A DNA stretch of 64,000 bases. Origin: Bacillota bacterium (GTDB lineage Bacteria; Bacillota; Clostridia; Christensenellales; Aristaeellaceae). The stretch lies in assembly GCA_023425025.1 (NCBI GenBank), contig JAFADG010000050.1, forward strand, positions 1-64,000, given 5' to 3'. Numbering within the stretch: the first letter of the stretch is position 1; each line of letters starts with the position of its first letter. The translations under genes were made by a program, and so were the position numbers. The notes below the pieces were generated by a model. The model saw only the letters and a program-made list of their open reading frames with translations. It had not been told where the DNA came from and made no database searches. Below, piece by piece: positions 1-8,669 of this stretch.

Positions 1-176
1 AGCTGAGGCTTCTTTTGCGCTTTATTTTCTGCCGTATATTTGAGTGCCATTGGATCACTTGCCTCCTGGATTCCGGCTGCGATACCCGGCCCCTGTGCGC
101 TTGATGCCACTTGTGCAGGAACCACTACGTACTCTTCCGCAAGATCGGGTGTCAATTTGCGAATTTCAATTTCCAT
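1..176 (-). CDS. GNAT-like N-terminal fragment, cut by the window edge
   Basis: The frame starts at an ATG preceded by GGAGGTAACAT, a good ribosome binding site, and runs off the left edge. The first 17 residues (MEIEIRKLTPDLAEEYV) look like the start of a common family of GNAT acetyltransferases. What follows (VVPAQVASSAQGPGIAAG) is not GNAT-like and is rich in Ala, Gln and Gly. The gene may be a fusion, a decayed acetyltransferase or an unrelated protein with a similar start. It is the last gene of the minus-strand run that ends this flank. Confidence 0.45.
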   Translation of the reverse strand, partial: MEIEIRKLTPDLAEEYVVVPAQVASSAQGPGIAAGIQEASDPMALKYTAENKAQKKPQ

Positions 177-198
177 ATGTTACCTCCATGAATACTAT

Positions 199-834
199 TT
201 ATCCGAAGTGAAAAATCACTCGATGAGTTCCTTTTTTGCTTTCAAAGGAGCCTTTGTCCGCATAATCTGCGTTCTTGTAAGCTTTAAACTCGGCACATGA
301 AAACGATTCGTCAAAGTCAACCTCCAAAATCCCGCAGTAGGGTATATTGGGTTGAAAAGCAAATCGGCGCATAACAATGCCATGCGTTACCACAATGATT
401 TTTTTGTATCCGCTATAACGCAAAAGAGCGCGTTTCGCACGGCAGAATACATTTTCAAGGTTTTCAAACTTTATCAGGCTATCCTCTGGACATACCCCTT
501 TTTGTTCTATGCAAAATCCATTTGCCTTTCTGGCTTCTTCATTGGATGAATATTGAAAAGACAAATCCGGCATCCATTCGTGTAAATCCAGCTCGACCTT
601 TATGCTTAACTGCCTGTTTCTGGATATAATCGCTGCTGTTTGCAAAGCGCGTGTATATGGGGAAGAGACGATTATTTCTGCATCATTCAATCTGCTGTCA
701 AACGAAGCATTTTCAGCAATCCGTATGCCCTTTTCGGTTAGCTGGGCCAAATCTATCCCGTGTCCTATATATTTTTTTTCTTCAACAAATGAGTAATCCT
801 GTTCGCTATGTCTCATAAAGACTATTTTTTGCAT
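199..834 (-). CDS. Histidine phosphatase superfamily protein (phosphoglycerate mutase-like)
   Basis: The 211-residue product opens with KIVFMRHSEQDY, the RH-x-E phosphohistidine motif of the histidine phosphatase family, and has a second family motif, VVTHGIVMRRF, near residue 150. SSPYTRALQTA around residue 58 is the usual third motif. These place it among cytoplasmic phosphatases that transfer phosphate to the first histidine. The substrate cannot be read from the sequence. It lies 22 bases behind the start of the GNAT-like fragment. The ribosome binding site is weak (GGGGG about 11 bases upstream). Confidence 0.85.
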   Translation of the reverse strand: MQKIVFMRHSEQDYSFVEEKKYIGHGIDLAQLTEKGIRIAENASFDSRLNDAEIIVSSPYTRALQTAAIISRNRQLSIKVELDLHEWMPDLSFQYSSNEEARKANGFCIEQKGVCPEDSLIKFENLENVFCRAKRALLRYSGYKKIIVVTHGIVMRRFAFQPNIPYCGILEVDFDESFSCAEFKAYKNADYADKGSFESKKGTHRVIFHFG

Positions 835-919
835 AATGTATCGGCCCCCACAAATATAAATAATCTTCAGTCCAAAATGCGCGGCAAACTGGAATTTGCA
901 AAATTCGTTGAAAGCTTAC

Positions 920-1342
920 TTAGTTATCATATTTGGATACGATGTCATCTGGTCGTTGAGCGGTTTCGTCCAAAACCCATTGCATATCATCATATCTGTA
1001 ACAGAGAACGCCAATATCACCAGACTGTATCCAAATGTTGTAGGTAGCACTCTCCCAGCAAATTCCCCAAAAGTCCCGCACCCTTGCCGGCTCAAAGAAA
1101 AAGATCGGTTTGTCATGGTCGCTGATATAGATGGAAACCTTGATCTGGCGGGCATTTTCTGACACCTGCTCTGCTTCTTGGATTGCATAATACTTCTGAT
1201 CATAGCTAAAAGATTTATCTGATGTAAATGAACCCCATCTGTCATATTCCGATTCTGTTTGCTTACTGCCAGAGCTGCATCCTGATAATGCAAGCGATAG
1301 ACACATTATAATGAAAGCAATACCCCACGATTGTTTTCTCAC
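920..1342 (-). CDS. Small secreted lipoprotein, function unknown
   Basis: Translation starts at GTG. The first 21 residues form a signal peptide ending in the lipobox LSGC (Cys about residue 22), so the mature protein should be lipid-anchored outside the membrane. The remaining 118 residues contain a Trp/Tyr-rich segment (FWGICWESATYNIWIQ) and no motif I recognise. Another minus-strand frame covers nearly the same interval but lacks a signal peptide and good composition, so I take it as a shadow. Confidence 0.65.
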   Translation of the reverse strand: MRKQSWGIAFIIMCLSLALSGCSSGSKQTESEYDRWGSFTSDKSFSYDQKYYAIQEAEQVSENARQIKVSIYISDHDKPIFFFEPARVRDFWGICWESATYNIWIQSGDIGVLCYRYDDMQWVLDETAQRPDDIVSKYDN

Positions 1343-1445
1343 TTTATGTTTTTGTCCTCACCTATAAATAATCAATAAATTGGAATTTGCAGGCTTCATT
1401 TCATGCTGATACTGCGGCGTACGCCATATCGGATGAAACGGTGAC

Positions 1446-1919
1446 CTACAACGGCAATTCCAGCACGTCGGTTTCGCTGCTGAATCCCGCACGTTCATAG
1501 AAGGGTATGCTCGGCGCGCTGGGCCAGACAATCAAATGCTCAAGGCCTTTCTCACGGCTCCATGCTTTGACCTTATCCATCAAAGCACTTCCAATGCCCT
1601 TGTTTCTATATTCCGGTACGGTATAGACCGCTGTCACATAGCCCCATACGCCGTTCAATTTGCCGGGCTTTGGAATTTTTCTGACTTGAACAATATAGAT
1701 GTGCGATACAATGACCTCGTTTTCCACAGCCACCCAGCAAGAAAACTCTTCCTGCAACGCTTGTCTCAAAAAATCCGAGCAGACGCGGATATAATCCTCC
1801 CGTCCGGCGGTATCGTAAGGCGCACCCTCGTCGAGAGGCTCATCTTCGTTTTTATGCGTCCAACGCAGCTCTGCCAGTCTGGTTACATCCTGGCTGTCGG
1901 CCAACCTGAATTCTATCAT
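1446..1919 (-). CDS. GNAT family N-acetyltransferase
   Basis: The 157-residue protein has the GNAT order: N-terminal strand MIEFRLADSQDVTRLAELR, central strand WGYVTAVYTVPEYRNKGIGSAL's acetyl-CoA-binding Q/R-x-x-G-x-G/A loop (RNKGIG, about residue 108), and the C-terminal FYERAGF segment. It should transfer an acetyl group from acetyl-CoA to an unknown small substrate. GGAGGTATC directly before ATG supports the start. It lies between the lipoprotein and a nucleotidyltransferase, in the same orientation. Confidence 0.85.
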   Translation of the reverse strand: MIEFRLADSQDVTRLAELRWTHKNEDEPLDEGAPYDTAGREDYIRVCSDFLRQALQEEFSCWVAVENEVIVSHIYIVQVRKIPKPGKLNGVWGYVTAVYTVPEYRNKGIGSALMDKVKAWSREKGLEHLIVWPSAPSIPFYERAGFSSETDVLELPL

Positions 1920-1979
1920 GATACCTCCGCTAAATTGAAATAATCAGCAGTGTATACTCACACGAAAAATTGGAATTTT

Positions 1980-2864
1980 TCAATACACTTCTTTTGCACT
2001 TCTCGGAAGCTTTTGAACATGTTCCAGATGTGCTCTGCTGTTCTTTGCTTCCTCCATATTATATACAAATCCAAGCTTTTGCGAAATTTCTGTGGCTATT
2101 TCATCAATGAGGTCACACATAACATATACAGACTTCCAGATTCTATTTTTCTGTGCATCGGAATACGTTTTCAGATATCTCTGGTACATTTCGGCGCTTA
2201 ACCAGCGATACATATACTTTCCTGATTTTCCTGCACTCACTGAAAAATCAGTCCAGATTCCTATTTTCCACTCGATCAGTCGCAAGAGTTGTGGCCTTAT
2301 GATATTGTTGAGCATATCCATTACATACGGGACTTCATTACGCCACATTCCTTTGGCAACATTATTCATGCACCACCAGAATTCGTTACAGGTACAGGAA
2401 AACTCATTTTCACTAGGTTTCTTAATCCAGAATTCACAATCAGAAAGCTCGTTGTCCGCTAGCTGTGGAAGACAGTTATCTTTATCAAGAAGAATACGAT
2501 ACATTCTATCGTGCTGTAAAATTGGCAGCTTATCCTCCAGCGTACAAACGTGCAAATCAAGTCGCACACCGTCCGAAAACTGCATAAGCCAACCATAGCA
2601 TTTTTCTGGATCGTTCTCGTCTTGATAATATACATTTTCTTCCGGATACTGCATATAGAGCCTTTCTCCGAACTGATCGATCCAGGTTTTGTCTTCACGG
2701 AAAGGCTTGGTATCATACACAATGAATTCGACGTCATAGTCCTGGAATATATCTTTCGGCACATTCGGATTACACCGTGAACCTTCAATCCAAGCTGCTC
2801 TGATGCGCTCGTCGTTCGCTGCAACGCATTTAAGCAGTTCCATCATTTCGGATTCATTTCGCAT
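1980..2864 (-). CDS. Aminoglycoside 6-adenylyltransferase family (ANT(6)/AadE-like) nucleotidyltransferase
   Basis: The protein carries the nucleotidyltransferase signature GSR(x)nDYD (residues about 28-45, EGSRCNPN then FQDYDVEF), followed by a second acidic strand (VRLDLHVCTLED) that supplies the third metal ligand. Length (294 residues) and layout match the streptomycin adenylyltransferase family, which attaches AMP to an aminoglycoside. I moved the start 12 codons downstream to MRNESEMMELL, the usual family start, behind a GGGGATG-rich site. Chromosomal relatives often have no proven resistance role, so the substrate is inferred from family only. Confidence 0.8.
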   Translation of the reverse strand: MRNESEMMELLKCVAANDERIRAAWIEGSRCNPNVPKDIFQDYDVEFIVYDTKPFREDKTWIDQFGERLYMQYPEENVYYQDENDPEKCYGWLMQFSDGVRLDLHVCTLEDKLPILQHDRMYRILLDKDNCLPQLADNELSDCEFWIKKPSENEFSCTCNEFWWCMNNVAKGMWRNEVPYVMDMLNNIIRPQLLRLIEWKIGIWTDFSVSAGKSGKYMYRWLSAEMYQRYLKTYSDAQKNRIWKSVYVMCDLIDEIATEISQKLGFVYNMEEAKNSRAHLEHVQKLPRSAKEVY

Positions 2865-2931
2865 AATATCATCCCCGCAAATTCCCATTTGACGACCCAT
2901 AAATCAGCCCGCCCGCAAACAATGCCTTCCT

Positions 2932-5142
2932 TTACGCCTGCGCTTGCTTGCTATGCTGTTTCACTATCTCGCCGGAGCGGGGCAGGGAAATCAGCAGCGG
3001 CCTTAAAGCCTTAAGCAGCTTTTCATCTTTGAAGGCCCGCGGCAGTATCCACGCCTGGAAAGCGTAATCGGCCGCGGCGGAGACGCCGCTTTGCATGAGG
3101 GAAGCGGCGGCCTTCATATAGGCGGCCATGGTTCTGCCCAATGTAAGCGGCAGGGGATGGCCGGCGTCCGCCATGACCTCCCGCAATTGATCCAGCCAAC
3201 GGACCGTTTCCGGCGGAAGCTCAGCCGCCGCTTGGGTCATATCCGCCAGCGATTCCAGGGTGATGGCGGGCAGCGCGGCGTCTGAAGCCATGTCGTCGGC
3301 TATAAAGCTTACCGTGCTTTGCGCAAGGAAGACCACCGGCCAGGGCGACAGCTCATAGGCAGTTTGATCGATATGCTCCGCTGTCGTCTTGCTCAGCAGC
3401 AGCGTCCTTGTGCCATCCTCCTTTGCCGCCGGGGATAAAAACGGCGTGGCAACGATCACCGGGCTTGCGGCGGGGCCAAGCGTCGCGACTGCCGTTATTT
3501 TCTGTTCCGCGTTCATCTGCACCGCAAATGCATCACCCAGCCCCAAGGCTTGCGCGCACATGCAGCCAAAGCGTACCCCTTCCGCCAGGCTCGCGTGCAC
3601 CAGCTGAATTTGCGGGCACAGCGCAAGCAGAAGGAGGATATGGACCGCGTCCTCCTGGCTGGAAGGCCCCCATTGCTTTGCGGCCGCGTTCTTCAAGGAA
3701 GCGATCATCCTGGACGGGGCCGCTTTTTCACCGATGGCCCCCTGGATGTATAACGGAGCCGGGGAGGTAGCGGCCAAAAGCTGCATGCCTGCCGCGAAGG
3801 CGTGCAAGCGCGCCGGCAGCTCGGTGCCGGCCAGCCCGTCACATATATTTTGCAGCGCGTCCCGCTGTGCCGTGAGCTCCTTCAACTGCGCCCGCACAGC
3901 CTCCTTCGCGCTTTTCAGCGCCGCGGTTTCCTCCCGCAGCTGCTTTGTTTTGGCCACGCATTCCTGCTGTGCGCAAGACAGAATTTCCTCCCGCAGGGCG
4001 GTCTTGTTTTCCTTTGCCTTGTCCAATTGAATGAGCAGGGACAGGCGTTCCGCCTCCAAATCCTGCAATTGGCGGCGCATGGACGCGGCCAGCAGGCTGT
4101 CGGGCTCGTCGGCGTGCAGCACCTTCTCCAGCCGCTTTTGCATGCCGGGCAAATTCAGTAGCACGTCCAGTGCCTGCACCTGCGTTTCGGGGATCGACCA
4201 TACCATTTCGGCCGCCTGCCGGAAATGCTCCATCGGGTTTTCCACGTGGCGCAGGTTTGCACCCTGCTGCAATTGCGCGCTGGGCGCTTCATACTTTGCG
4301 GCGCGCCACTGGGCGTCCACCACCTCGTGCAGCGGATTGCGCGGTCTGGACAGGCGGGCGCGGCCCAGAGAACCTGCGTACAGCGGCGTGCCGGAAAGAG
4401 TGGCTTCCTCCGGTACGGCGGCGCGGACAGGCATCTGCACGACAGGCGCGTGCATGACGGCTGCCGGCACGGCGGCGGGCTCCATGGCAAACAGCCGGTG
4501 TTCAGCCGCCTTTAAGGCCTGGCTGGCCTCGTTCAACGACGCTTCCATTTCAGGGTCGGCTTCCTTTGCCGGCGCGCTTTCCTCCGCCCAATAGAAAAGC
4601 CGCTGCCTGCCATCGGGGAAGGTAACGCTGTGCAGCTTTGATTGTGGGGGAACCTCCTGGGCCAAAGACGCCGCCTGCCCGCGGGAGATGGGTCCGTACC
4701 ACTGGCCGGCGACCTTTGCGTATCCCATCGGTGTTGCGATGCGGGCGGCCATTTCGTGCAGTTCATCTTCCGTCTGGGCCTCCACCACTTCATAGACAAG
4801 CGTCTCCGGTAGTGGATGGACCACATCAGAGTAGAGGATATATTGATTTTTTTCACCCCTGTCCGGGGCGTAGTTCTTGTTTGTACGTATTTTATTGGCT
4901 TCCAGGGGGTAGGGGGTCAGGTCGATCAGGCATAGGCTGCCCAGCGAGCGCATCCTGTCCTTGAAATTCGCCTGCTCATTTTTGTCCGGTACGATGCGGG
5001 CGTAGCCCTCATCCGGCAGAACGGCTAAATCTTCCTTTGTACAAGGCCCGGCGCCGTTCAATAGGGGCCTTAGCCTGAAAAAGGCCCGCTGCGCATTGTC
5101 TTCTTCCAAAAATGCCATAGTGACCCGCTCGTAAAAACCCAT
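2932..5142 (-). CDS. 736-residue Ala-rich coiled-coil protein, function unknown
   Basis: The start is placed at MGFYERVTMAFLEEDN, because TATATGGGGGCATTTTTATG gives a ribosome binding site there. The N-terminal 240 residues are a globular part (FRLRPLLNGAGPCTKEDL, then QWYGPISRG). The middle (about residues 350-450) is a charged heptad-rich coiled coil (LQDLEAERLSLLIQLDK, LREETAALKSAKEAV). The C-terminal 270 residues are Ala/Leu-rich and end in KQHSKQAQA. I see no Walker motif, membrane span or catalytic signature. A minus-strand promoter lies upstream at 5208-5236. It may be a large scaffold or spore/envelope-associated protein, but I do not recognise it. Confidence 0.7.
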   Translation of the reverse strand: MGFYERVTMAFLEEDNAQRAFFRLRPLLNGAGPCTKEDLAVLPDEGYARIVPDKNEQANFKDRMRSLGSLCLIDLTPYPLEANKIRTNKNYAPDRGEKNQYILYSDVVHPLPETLVYEVVEAQTEDELHEMAARIATPMGYAKVAGQWYGPISRGQAASLAQEVPPQSKLHSVTFPDGRQRLFYWAEESAPAKEADPEMEASLNEASQALKAAEHRLFAMEPAAVPAAVMHAPVVQMPVRAAVPEEATLSGTPLYAGSLGRARLSRPRNPLHEVVDAQWRAAKYEAPSAQLQQGANLRHVENPMEHFRQAAEMVWSIPETQVQALDVLLNLPGMQKRLEKVLHADEPDSLLAASMRRQLQDLEAERLSLLIQLDKAKENKTALREEILSCAQQECVAKTKQLREETAALKSAKEAVRAQLKELTAQRDALQNICDGLAGTELPARLHAFAAGMQLLAATSPAPLYIQGAIGEKAAPSRMIASLKNAAAKQWGPSSQEDAVHILLLLALCPQIQLVHASLAEGVRFGCMCAQALGLGDAFAVQMNAEQKITAVATLGPAASPVIVATPFLSPAAKEDGTRTLLLSKTTAEHIDQTAYELSPWPVVFLAQSTVSFIADDMASDAALPAITLESLADMTQAAAELPPETVRWLDQLREVMADAGHPLPLTLGRTMAAYMKAAASLMQSGVSAAADYAFQAWILPRAFKDEKLLKALRPLLISLPRSGEIVKQHSKQAQA

Positions 5143-5207
5143 AAAAATGCCCCCATATATAATTATAACGATTTTATTAATAACACGTCCGTCCATGTTT
5201 TATCTAC

Positions 5208-5236
5208 ATTTTACCAATTGTTGGGCCGTTCGTCAA
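5208..5236 (-). promoter_or_regulatory. Sigma-70/A-type promoter for the 736-residue gene
   Basis: On the minus strand TTGACG and TAAAAT are separated by 17 bases, about 65 bases upstream of the chosen start codon. Confidence 0.6.
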
Positions 5237-5333
5237 GCGCATATTGTTTGTTTTAACAAAAGTGTGCTTCCTATTTGCCATGTGGTGTATTTCTTAATTA
5301 TTTCGCATGTTTGTAAAAACCCGTATTTGATGC

Positions 5334-5362
5334 TTGACAACTTAATAGAATCGTAATATATT
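5334..5362 (+). promoter_or_regulatory. Sigma-70/A-type promoter for the cell-wall-binding protein
   Basis: TTGACA and TATATT are separated by 17 bases, about 50 bases upstream of the ATG at 5412. Confidence 0.7.
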
Positions 5363-5411
5363 AAGCCTCGGAAGGTTACTGACGGGCCGTGGGGCGAAAG
5401 GAAGTGTCTGC

Positions 5412-6668
5412 ATGATTCAAAGAAAAAAAAGCACAAATGAAAACCGGAGCGGGCGGCTGATAGGAGCTGCCCTTGTGATGATATCGATATTGGCTTTTGC
5501 GCCGCTTGCGCTGGCTGCCCAAAGGGGCACCGTGACCGCCGAAGCCTTGGTTCTGCGGCAGAAGAACGATTCGGATTCCAAGGCGCTGCAAACCCTGCGG
5601 GAGGGGGAGACGCTGGAAATCCTGTCTTCCACCGGCGATTGGTACAAGGTCAGCTATGGTCGCTTCACCGGCTATGTCATGAAAAAATACGTCAAGGTGA
5701 CGCAAACTGCCGCAAGCGCCCGGGAGAAGGCCGTCGCCGAGCTGGGCGACGCGCCGGCGCCCTGCCGCAAGGGGGATACGGGCAGCGATGTGAAGAAGCT
5801 GCAAAAGGCCTTGAAGATCATGGACGTTTATGACGGGGCCATCGACGGCAGCTTTGGCGATACCACGGAAGCGGCCGTGAAAGCCTTTCAGAAAAGCAGC
5901 CGGCTGACGGCCGACGGCGTGGCCGGCGGCGCCACCATCAAAGCTCTTTTCGGCAAGGAGGCTGCCGAGCCTTCCAACGACAAAAAGGGCATGGAGGGCA
6001 TCAGCACCATCGGTGATATCGGCGATGCGCCTGCCACATCGGAAAAAGGGGACAGCGGGACGAAGGTCAAAAAGCTGCAGCAGGCTTTAAAGCTCAAGGG
6101 CTATTACAACGGCCCCATCGACGGCAGCTTTGGCGAATCGACGGAGGCGGCGGTCATTGCTTTCCAAAAAGCGAAGGGCATGTCCCGGGATGGCGTAGCC
6201 GGCAAAACAACCATTTACATTCTCTTTGGCGAAAAGGCCGCCAATGCGGCGGAAAAGACCTATAAGACGGAAAAGCTTGACTGGTTCAAGGGCGGCAGTA
6301 CGGCCGTTCCCAAAGGCGCCGTGTTTACCGTCAAGGATGTGTACACCGGCAAAGAATTCAAATGCAAGCGCTGGTCCGGCTACAACCACATGGACTCCGA
6401 GCCCCTGACCGCGGACGACACGGCGATCATGAAGAGCGTCTACGGCGGTTCCTGGAGCTGGGACAGGCGGCCGATCTTGGTCCTGTACAACGGCCACGTG
6501 TACGCAGCTTCCATGAACGGCATGGGTCACGAGGACGACAGCATCTCCGGCAACAACTTTGAGGGGCATTTCTGCATCCACTTTTACAACAGCAAAACCC
6601 ATGGCACGGACAAGGTGGACGAAGAGCATCAAAAGTGCGTGAACATTGCGGCCAACGCGAAGTGGTGA
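5412..6668 (+). CDS. Secreted SH3 / double peptidoglycan-binding-domain protein
   Basis: A basic N-terminus and a hydrophobic stretch ending in LALAAQ (residues 1-36) form a signal peptide. Next come a bacterial SH3 domain (about 37-95, ALVLRQKNDSDSKALQ to GYVMKKYVKV) and two PG_binding_1 repeats (about 115-175 and 215-275), each with DGAIDGSFGDTTEAAVKAFQ-type sequence and near-identical spacing. The C-terminal 130 residues form a separate domain with a Trp/His-rich core (SWSWDRRPILVLYNG, FCIHFYNSKTHG) common in Clostridia cell-wall proteins, whose activity I cannot state. The protein should bind cell wall outside the cell. AAGGAAG precedes the ATG, and a promoter and terminator flank it, so it is a single-gene transcript. 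Confidence 0.85.
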   Translation: MIQRKKSTNENRSGRLIGAALVMISILAFAPLALAAQRGTVTAEALVLRQKNDSDSKALQTLREGETLEILSSTGDWYKVSYGRFTGYVMKKYVKVTQTAASAREKAVAELGDAPAPCRKGDTGSDVKKLQKALKIMDVYDGAIDGSFGDTTEAAVKAFQKSSRLTADGVAGGATIKALFGKEAAEPSNDKKGMEGISTIGDIGDAPATSEKGDSGTKVKKLQQALKLKGYYNGPIDGSFGESTEAAVIAFQKAKGMSRDGVAGKTTIYILFGEKAANAAEKTYKTEKLDWFKGGSTAVPKGAVFTVKDVYTGKEFKCKRWSGYNHMDSEPLTADDTAIMKSVYGGSWSWDRRPILVLYNGHVYAASMNGMGHEDDSISGNNFEGHFCIHFYNSKTHGTDKVDEEHQKCVNIAANAKW

Positions 6669-6708
6669 TTCACCGATGGTATAAGGCGATATAGTAAAGA
6701 TCGCGGTC

Positions 6709-6739
6709 CGAAATCCCCGGCAGGCAGCCGGGGATTTCG
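6709..6739 (+). terminator. Intrinsic terminator after the cell-wall-binding gene
   Basis: A perfect 13-base stem (CGAAATCCCCGGC with GCCGGGGATTTCG) closes a 5-base loop, 40 bases after the stop codon. There is only a weak T tract. Confidence 0.65.
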
Positions 6740-6854
6740 CCTTGAGCGGGGCGAAGGCATGCGGCTTTGATATGCGGGGCAGCGGCTGAAAAATCCCTTC
6801 AGATGGGACTGAAAAATCGTTCAAAAATCCTTCCTTGTTTTTTGCAGTTACGCC

Positions 6855-6883
6855 TTGACAGCACCCGGGACAATCTGTATAAT
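6855..6883 (+). promoter_or_regulatory. Consensus sigma-70/A promoter of tRNA-Ser
   Basis: TTGACA and TATAAT, both exact consensus, are spaced by 17 bases. The -10 ends 29 bases before the tRNA. Confidence 0.9.
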
Positions 6884-6912
6884 ATTGTTCGTTGACGTTC
6901 CAGCCATGACAT

Positions 6913-7003
6913 GGAGAGTTGGCTGAGTGGTCTAAGGCGCACGACTGGAAATCGTGTGTGGGCTTATACCCCACCTAGGGTTCAAATCCCTAACTCTCCG
7001 CCA
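6913..7003 (+). tRNA. tRNA-Ser(GGA)
   Basis: The sequence folds as a class II tRNA. The acceptor stem is GGAGAGT/ACTCTCC, the anticodon loop is CTGGAAA (anticodon GGA, serine codons UCC/UCU), there is a long variable arm of the serine type, and the T arm is TAGGGTTCAAATCCCTA. The 3' CCA is encoded. An integrase gene ends 97 bases downstream, so its 3' half is the probable phage attachment site, and the gene was kept intact by the integration. Confidence 0.95.
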
Positions 7004-7004
7004 G

Positions 7005-7037
7005 AAACCCCCTGAAAAATCAGGGGGTTTCGTCTTT
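7005..7037 (+). terminator. tRNA-Ser terminator
   Basis: An 11-base stem (AAACCCCCTGA with TCAGGGGGTTT) and an AAAA loop are followed by CGTCTTTTTG, directly behind the tRNA CCA. On the other strand it could also stop integrase transcription. Confidence 0.8.
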
Positions 7038-7099
7038 TTGGTATTGATATTGGTATAAGTTATATATCGGGGGAAAAGTGACTCTGACTCGCGATTGAC

Positions 7100-8248
7100 T
7101 CATTTTATTTTTCTGGCCTTCAAACTAACGAGGTCAGAAATAATACAAGTTGTGCTGGCGGCGGCATCTTTATCGTCGCCAAAGTAAAATCTTTCGGTGG
7201 TTCGCGTCTCGCTGTGACCCAGGGCAAGGCTTATATCTTCGATGGGAACGCCTGCTGAGCGTAAAATTGTGGCAAAGCTGCTGCGCAAATTGTGGAGGTG
7301 GATTCGCTTGTCAAAGCCAGCGGCCGTCATGATGCGCTTTGCTTCGTGAGTCATTTCAGAGGGGGACATGGGCCCGCCGCCATGGCGGGTGCAAACAAAA
7401 TCGGTATCGTAATAATCTTCACCAAGCGCCAGCTTCTCTGCGAGCTGCCGCTTACGGTGCCTTTTCAGGATGGTATCCAAAGCCGGAGGAATATCCAGTT
7501 CGCGGGTTGAGCGCTTTGTTTTCAGCTTTTCTTTAAACTTCATACCGCCATCTTTGTTGTTTGGCGTAAGCTGGGCACAGATTTTTACTTTGAGGTTATT
7601 GATACGGGACCATTTGATGCCCAGCGATTCACCGCGGCGCAGACCAAGAATGGCGCAGATCAGCAGGGGGATGTAATATGCCGACTGCTCCGCAAGGGAA
7701 ATAAAGGTGGAAATCTGGTCGGCTGTGCAAAATAGCTTGTCCTTTTCTTCTTCTTGCCCTCGATCTGTGCCGGTACATGGATTCCGCTTTACATAGCCCA
7801 GGGCCTCCGCTTTTTTCATGGCCTGGTTAAAGGTAGAATGTACGCGCTGGAGCATGGTTACTGACATTGTGCCGCCTTTTCCATTGGAAAGGGAGGTAAA
7901 GTCATTATAGAATTTTTGCACTTTAACCTGATTCACTTCGCAGAGCTTATAACCGCCCAGGGCTTTTTTAATGTGGTTGATATTGTTCTGGTAGCTGGCA
8001 TAGGTATTATCTTCTTTTTTGAGGCAATAGGTTTCCAGCCACTCATCCAGCCAAGCGGAGAGCAGTTTGTTCTCGCCGTCTGTGTCGATGCCAATATCGA
8101 CTTTCTTTTCGTATGCCTTATACCAGGCGATGGCATCACGTTTGAAATCAAAGCCCCGCTTGGAAGTGTAATAGCTGGACCCATCGGGACGGCGCTTTTC
8201 ATAATTACAGCGCCATTTTCCATTCGGTTCTTGAAAAAAGTTTGCCAT
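7100..8248 (-). CDS. int: Phage tyrosine integrase
   Basis: The 382-residue protein has an N-terminal arm-type DNA-binding part (MANFFQEPNGKWRC), a SAM-like core-binding domain (about 60-160) and a catalytic domain with all expected residues: Arg in LGLRRGE, His-x-x-Arg in HLHNLRSSF, His in LGHSET and the nucleophile Tyr in TERFYF. It should cut and join the tRNA-Ser attachment site and the phage site. I start at MANFF because GGAAGGGTATTT precedes that ATG, and the 17 upstream codons look like leader. The gene points back toward the tRNA, as is usual for tRNA-targeting integrases. Confidence 0.95.
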   Translation of the reverse strand: MANFFQEPNGKWRCNYEKRRPDGSSYYTSKRGFDFKRDAIAWYKAYEKKVDIGIDTDGENKLLSAWLDEWLETYCLKKEDNTYASYQNNINHIKKALGGYKLCEVNQVKVQKFYNDFTSLSNGKGGTMSVTMLQRVHSTFNQAMKKAEALGYVKRNPCTGTDRGQEEEKDKLFCTADQISTFISLAEQSAYYIPLLICAILGLRRGESLGIKWSRINNLKVKICAQLTPNNKDGGMKFKEKLKTKRSTRELDIPPALDTILKRHRKRQLAEKLALGEDYYDTDFVCTRHGGGPMSPSEMTHEAKRIMTAAGFDKRIHLHNLRSSFATILRSAGVPIEDISLALGHSETRTTERFYFGDDKDAAASTTCIISDLVSLKARKIK

Positions 8249-8437
8249 AAATACCCTTCCTTTCGTAGCTTTATACAGAAAAAGCAGGGGAAGCCGCACA
8301 CCAAAATGCTATGAATTACCAAAATGTTCAGGTGGAATGTAATCATTATGAATGATACAATTCTTGTGCTGCGCGCGCGCCGCGGCATGCAGGCCTCTTA
8401 CCAAAGACAAAAAGCGGAAGCGGAAAGAGGGAAACTT

Positions 8438-8581
8438 ATGGAGCGCGTGTATTTTTGCGATGGGGATAATATGGACATCCGCCTGGTGTACTGCCCTTTT
8501 GAAGGGGTTATTTACATCAATATGGCGGCCCGCCGTGATGGAATCGTCGTGCTGGTTACAGAAGAACCGCTCATTGCTTAA
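8438..8581 (+). CDS. Small hypothetical protein (47 residues)
   Basis: AAGAGGGAAACTT gives a ribosome binding site for this ATG. The product (MERVYFCDGDNMDIRLVY...) has a plausible globular composition. The frame is open 30 codons further upstream, to another possible ATG. It lies in the divergent gap behind the integrase and is the only plus-strand gene in the lysogeny module. Function unknown. Confidence 0.4.
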   Translation: MERVYFCDGDNMDIRLVYCPFEGVIYINMAARRDGIVVLVTEEPLIA

Positions 8582-8669
8582 TACTTAATGCCTGCATGCT
8601 CCATGGTCCGGCCTGGCCATGGAGCGAATGTGGTCACTCCAGAAATATGACAACGGAACAAGTTGTTCC

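Noticed and set aside
6087..6974. 295-residue minus-strand ORF over the PG-binding gene and tRNA
   Set aside because: Overlaps a tRNA and a terminator and is the reverse of a well supported gene.
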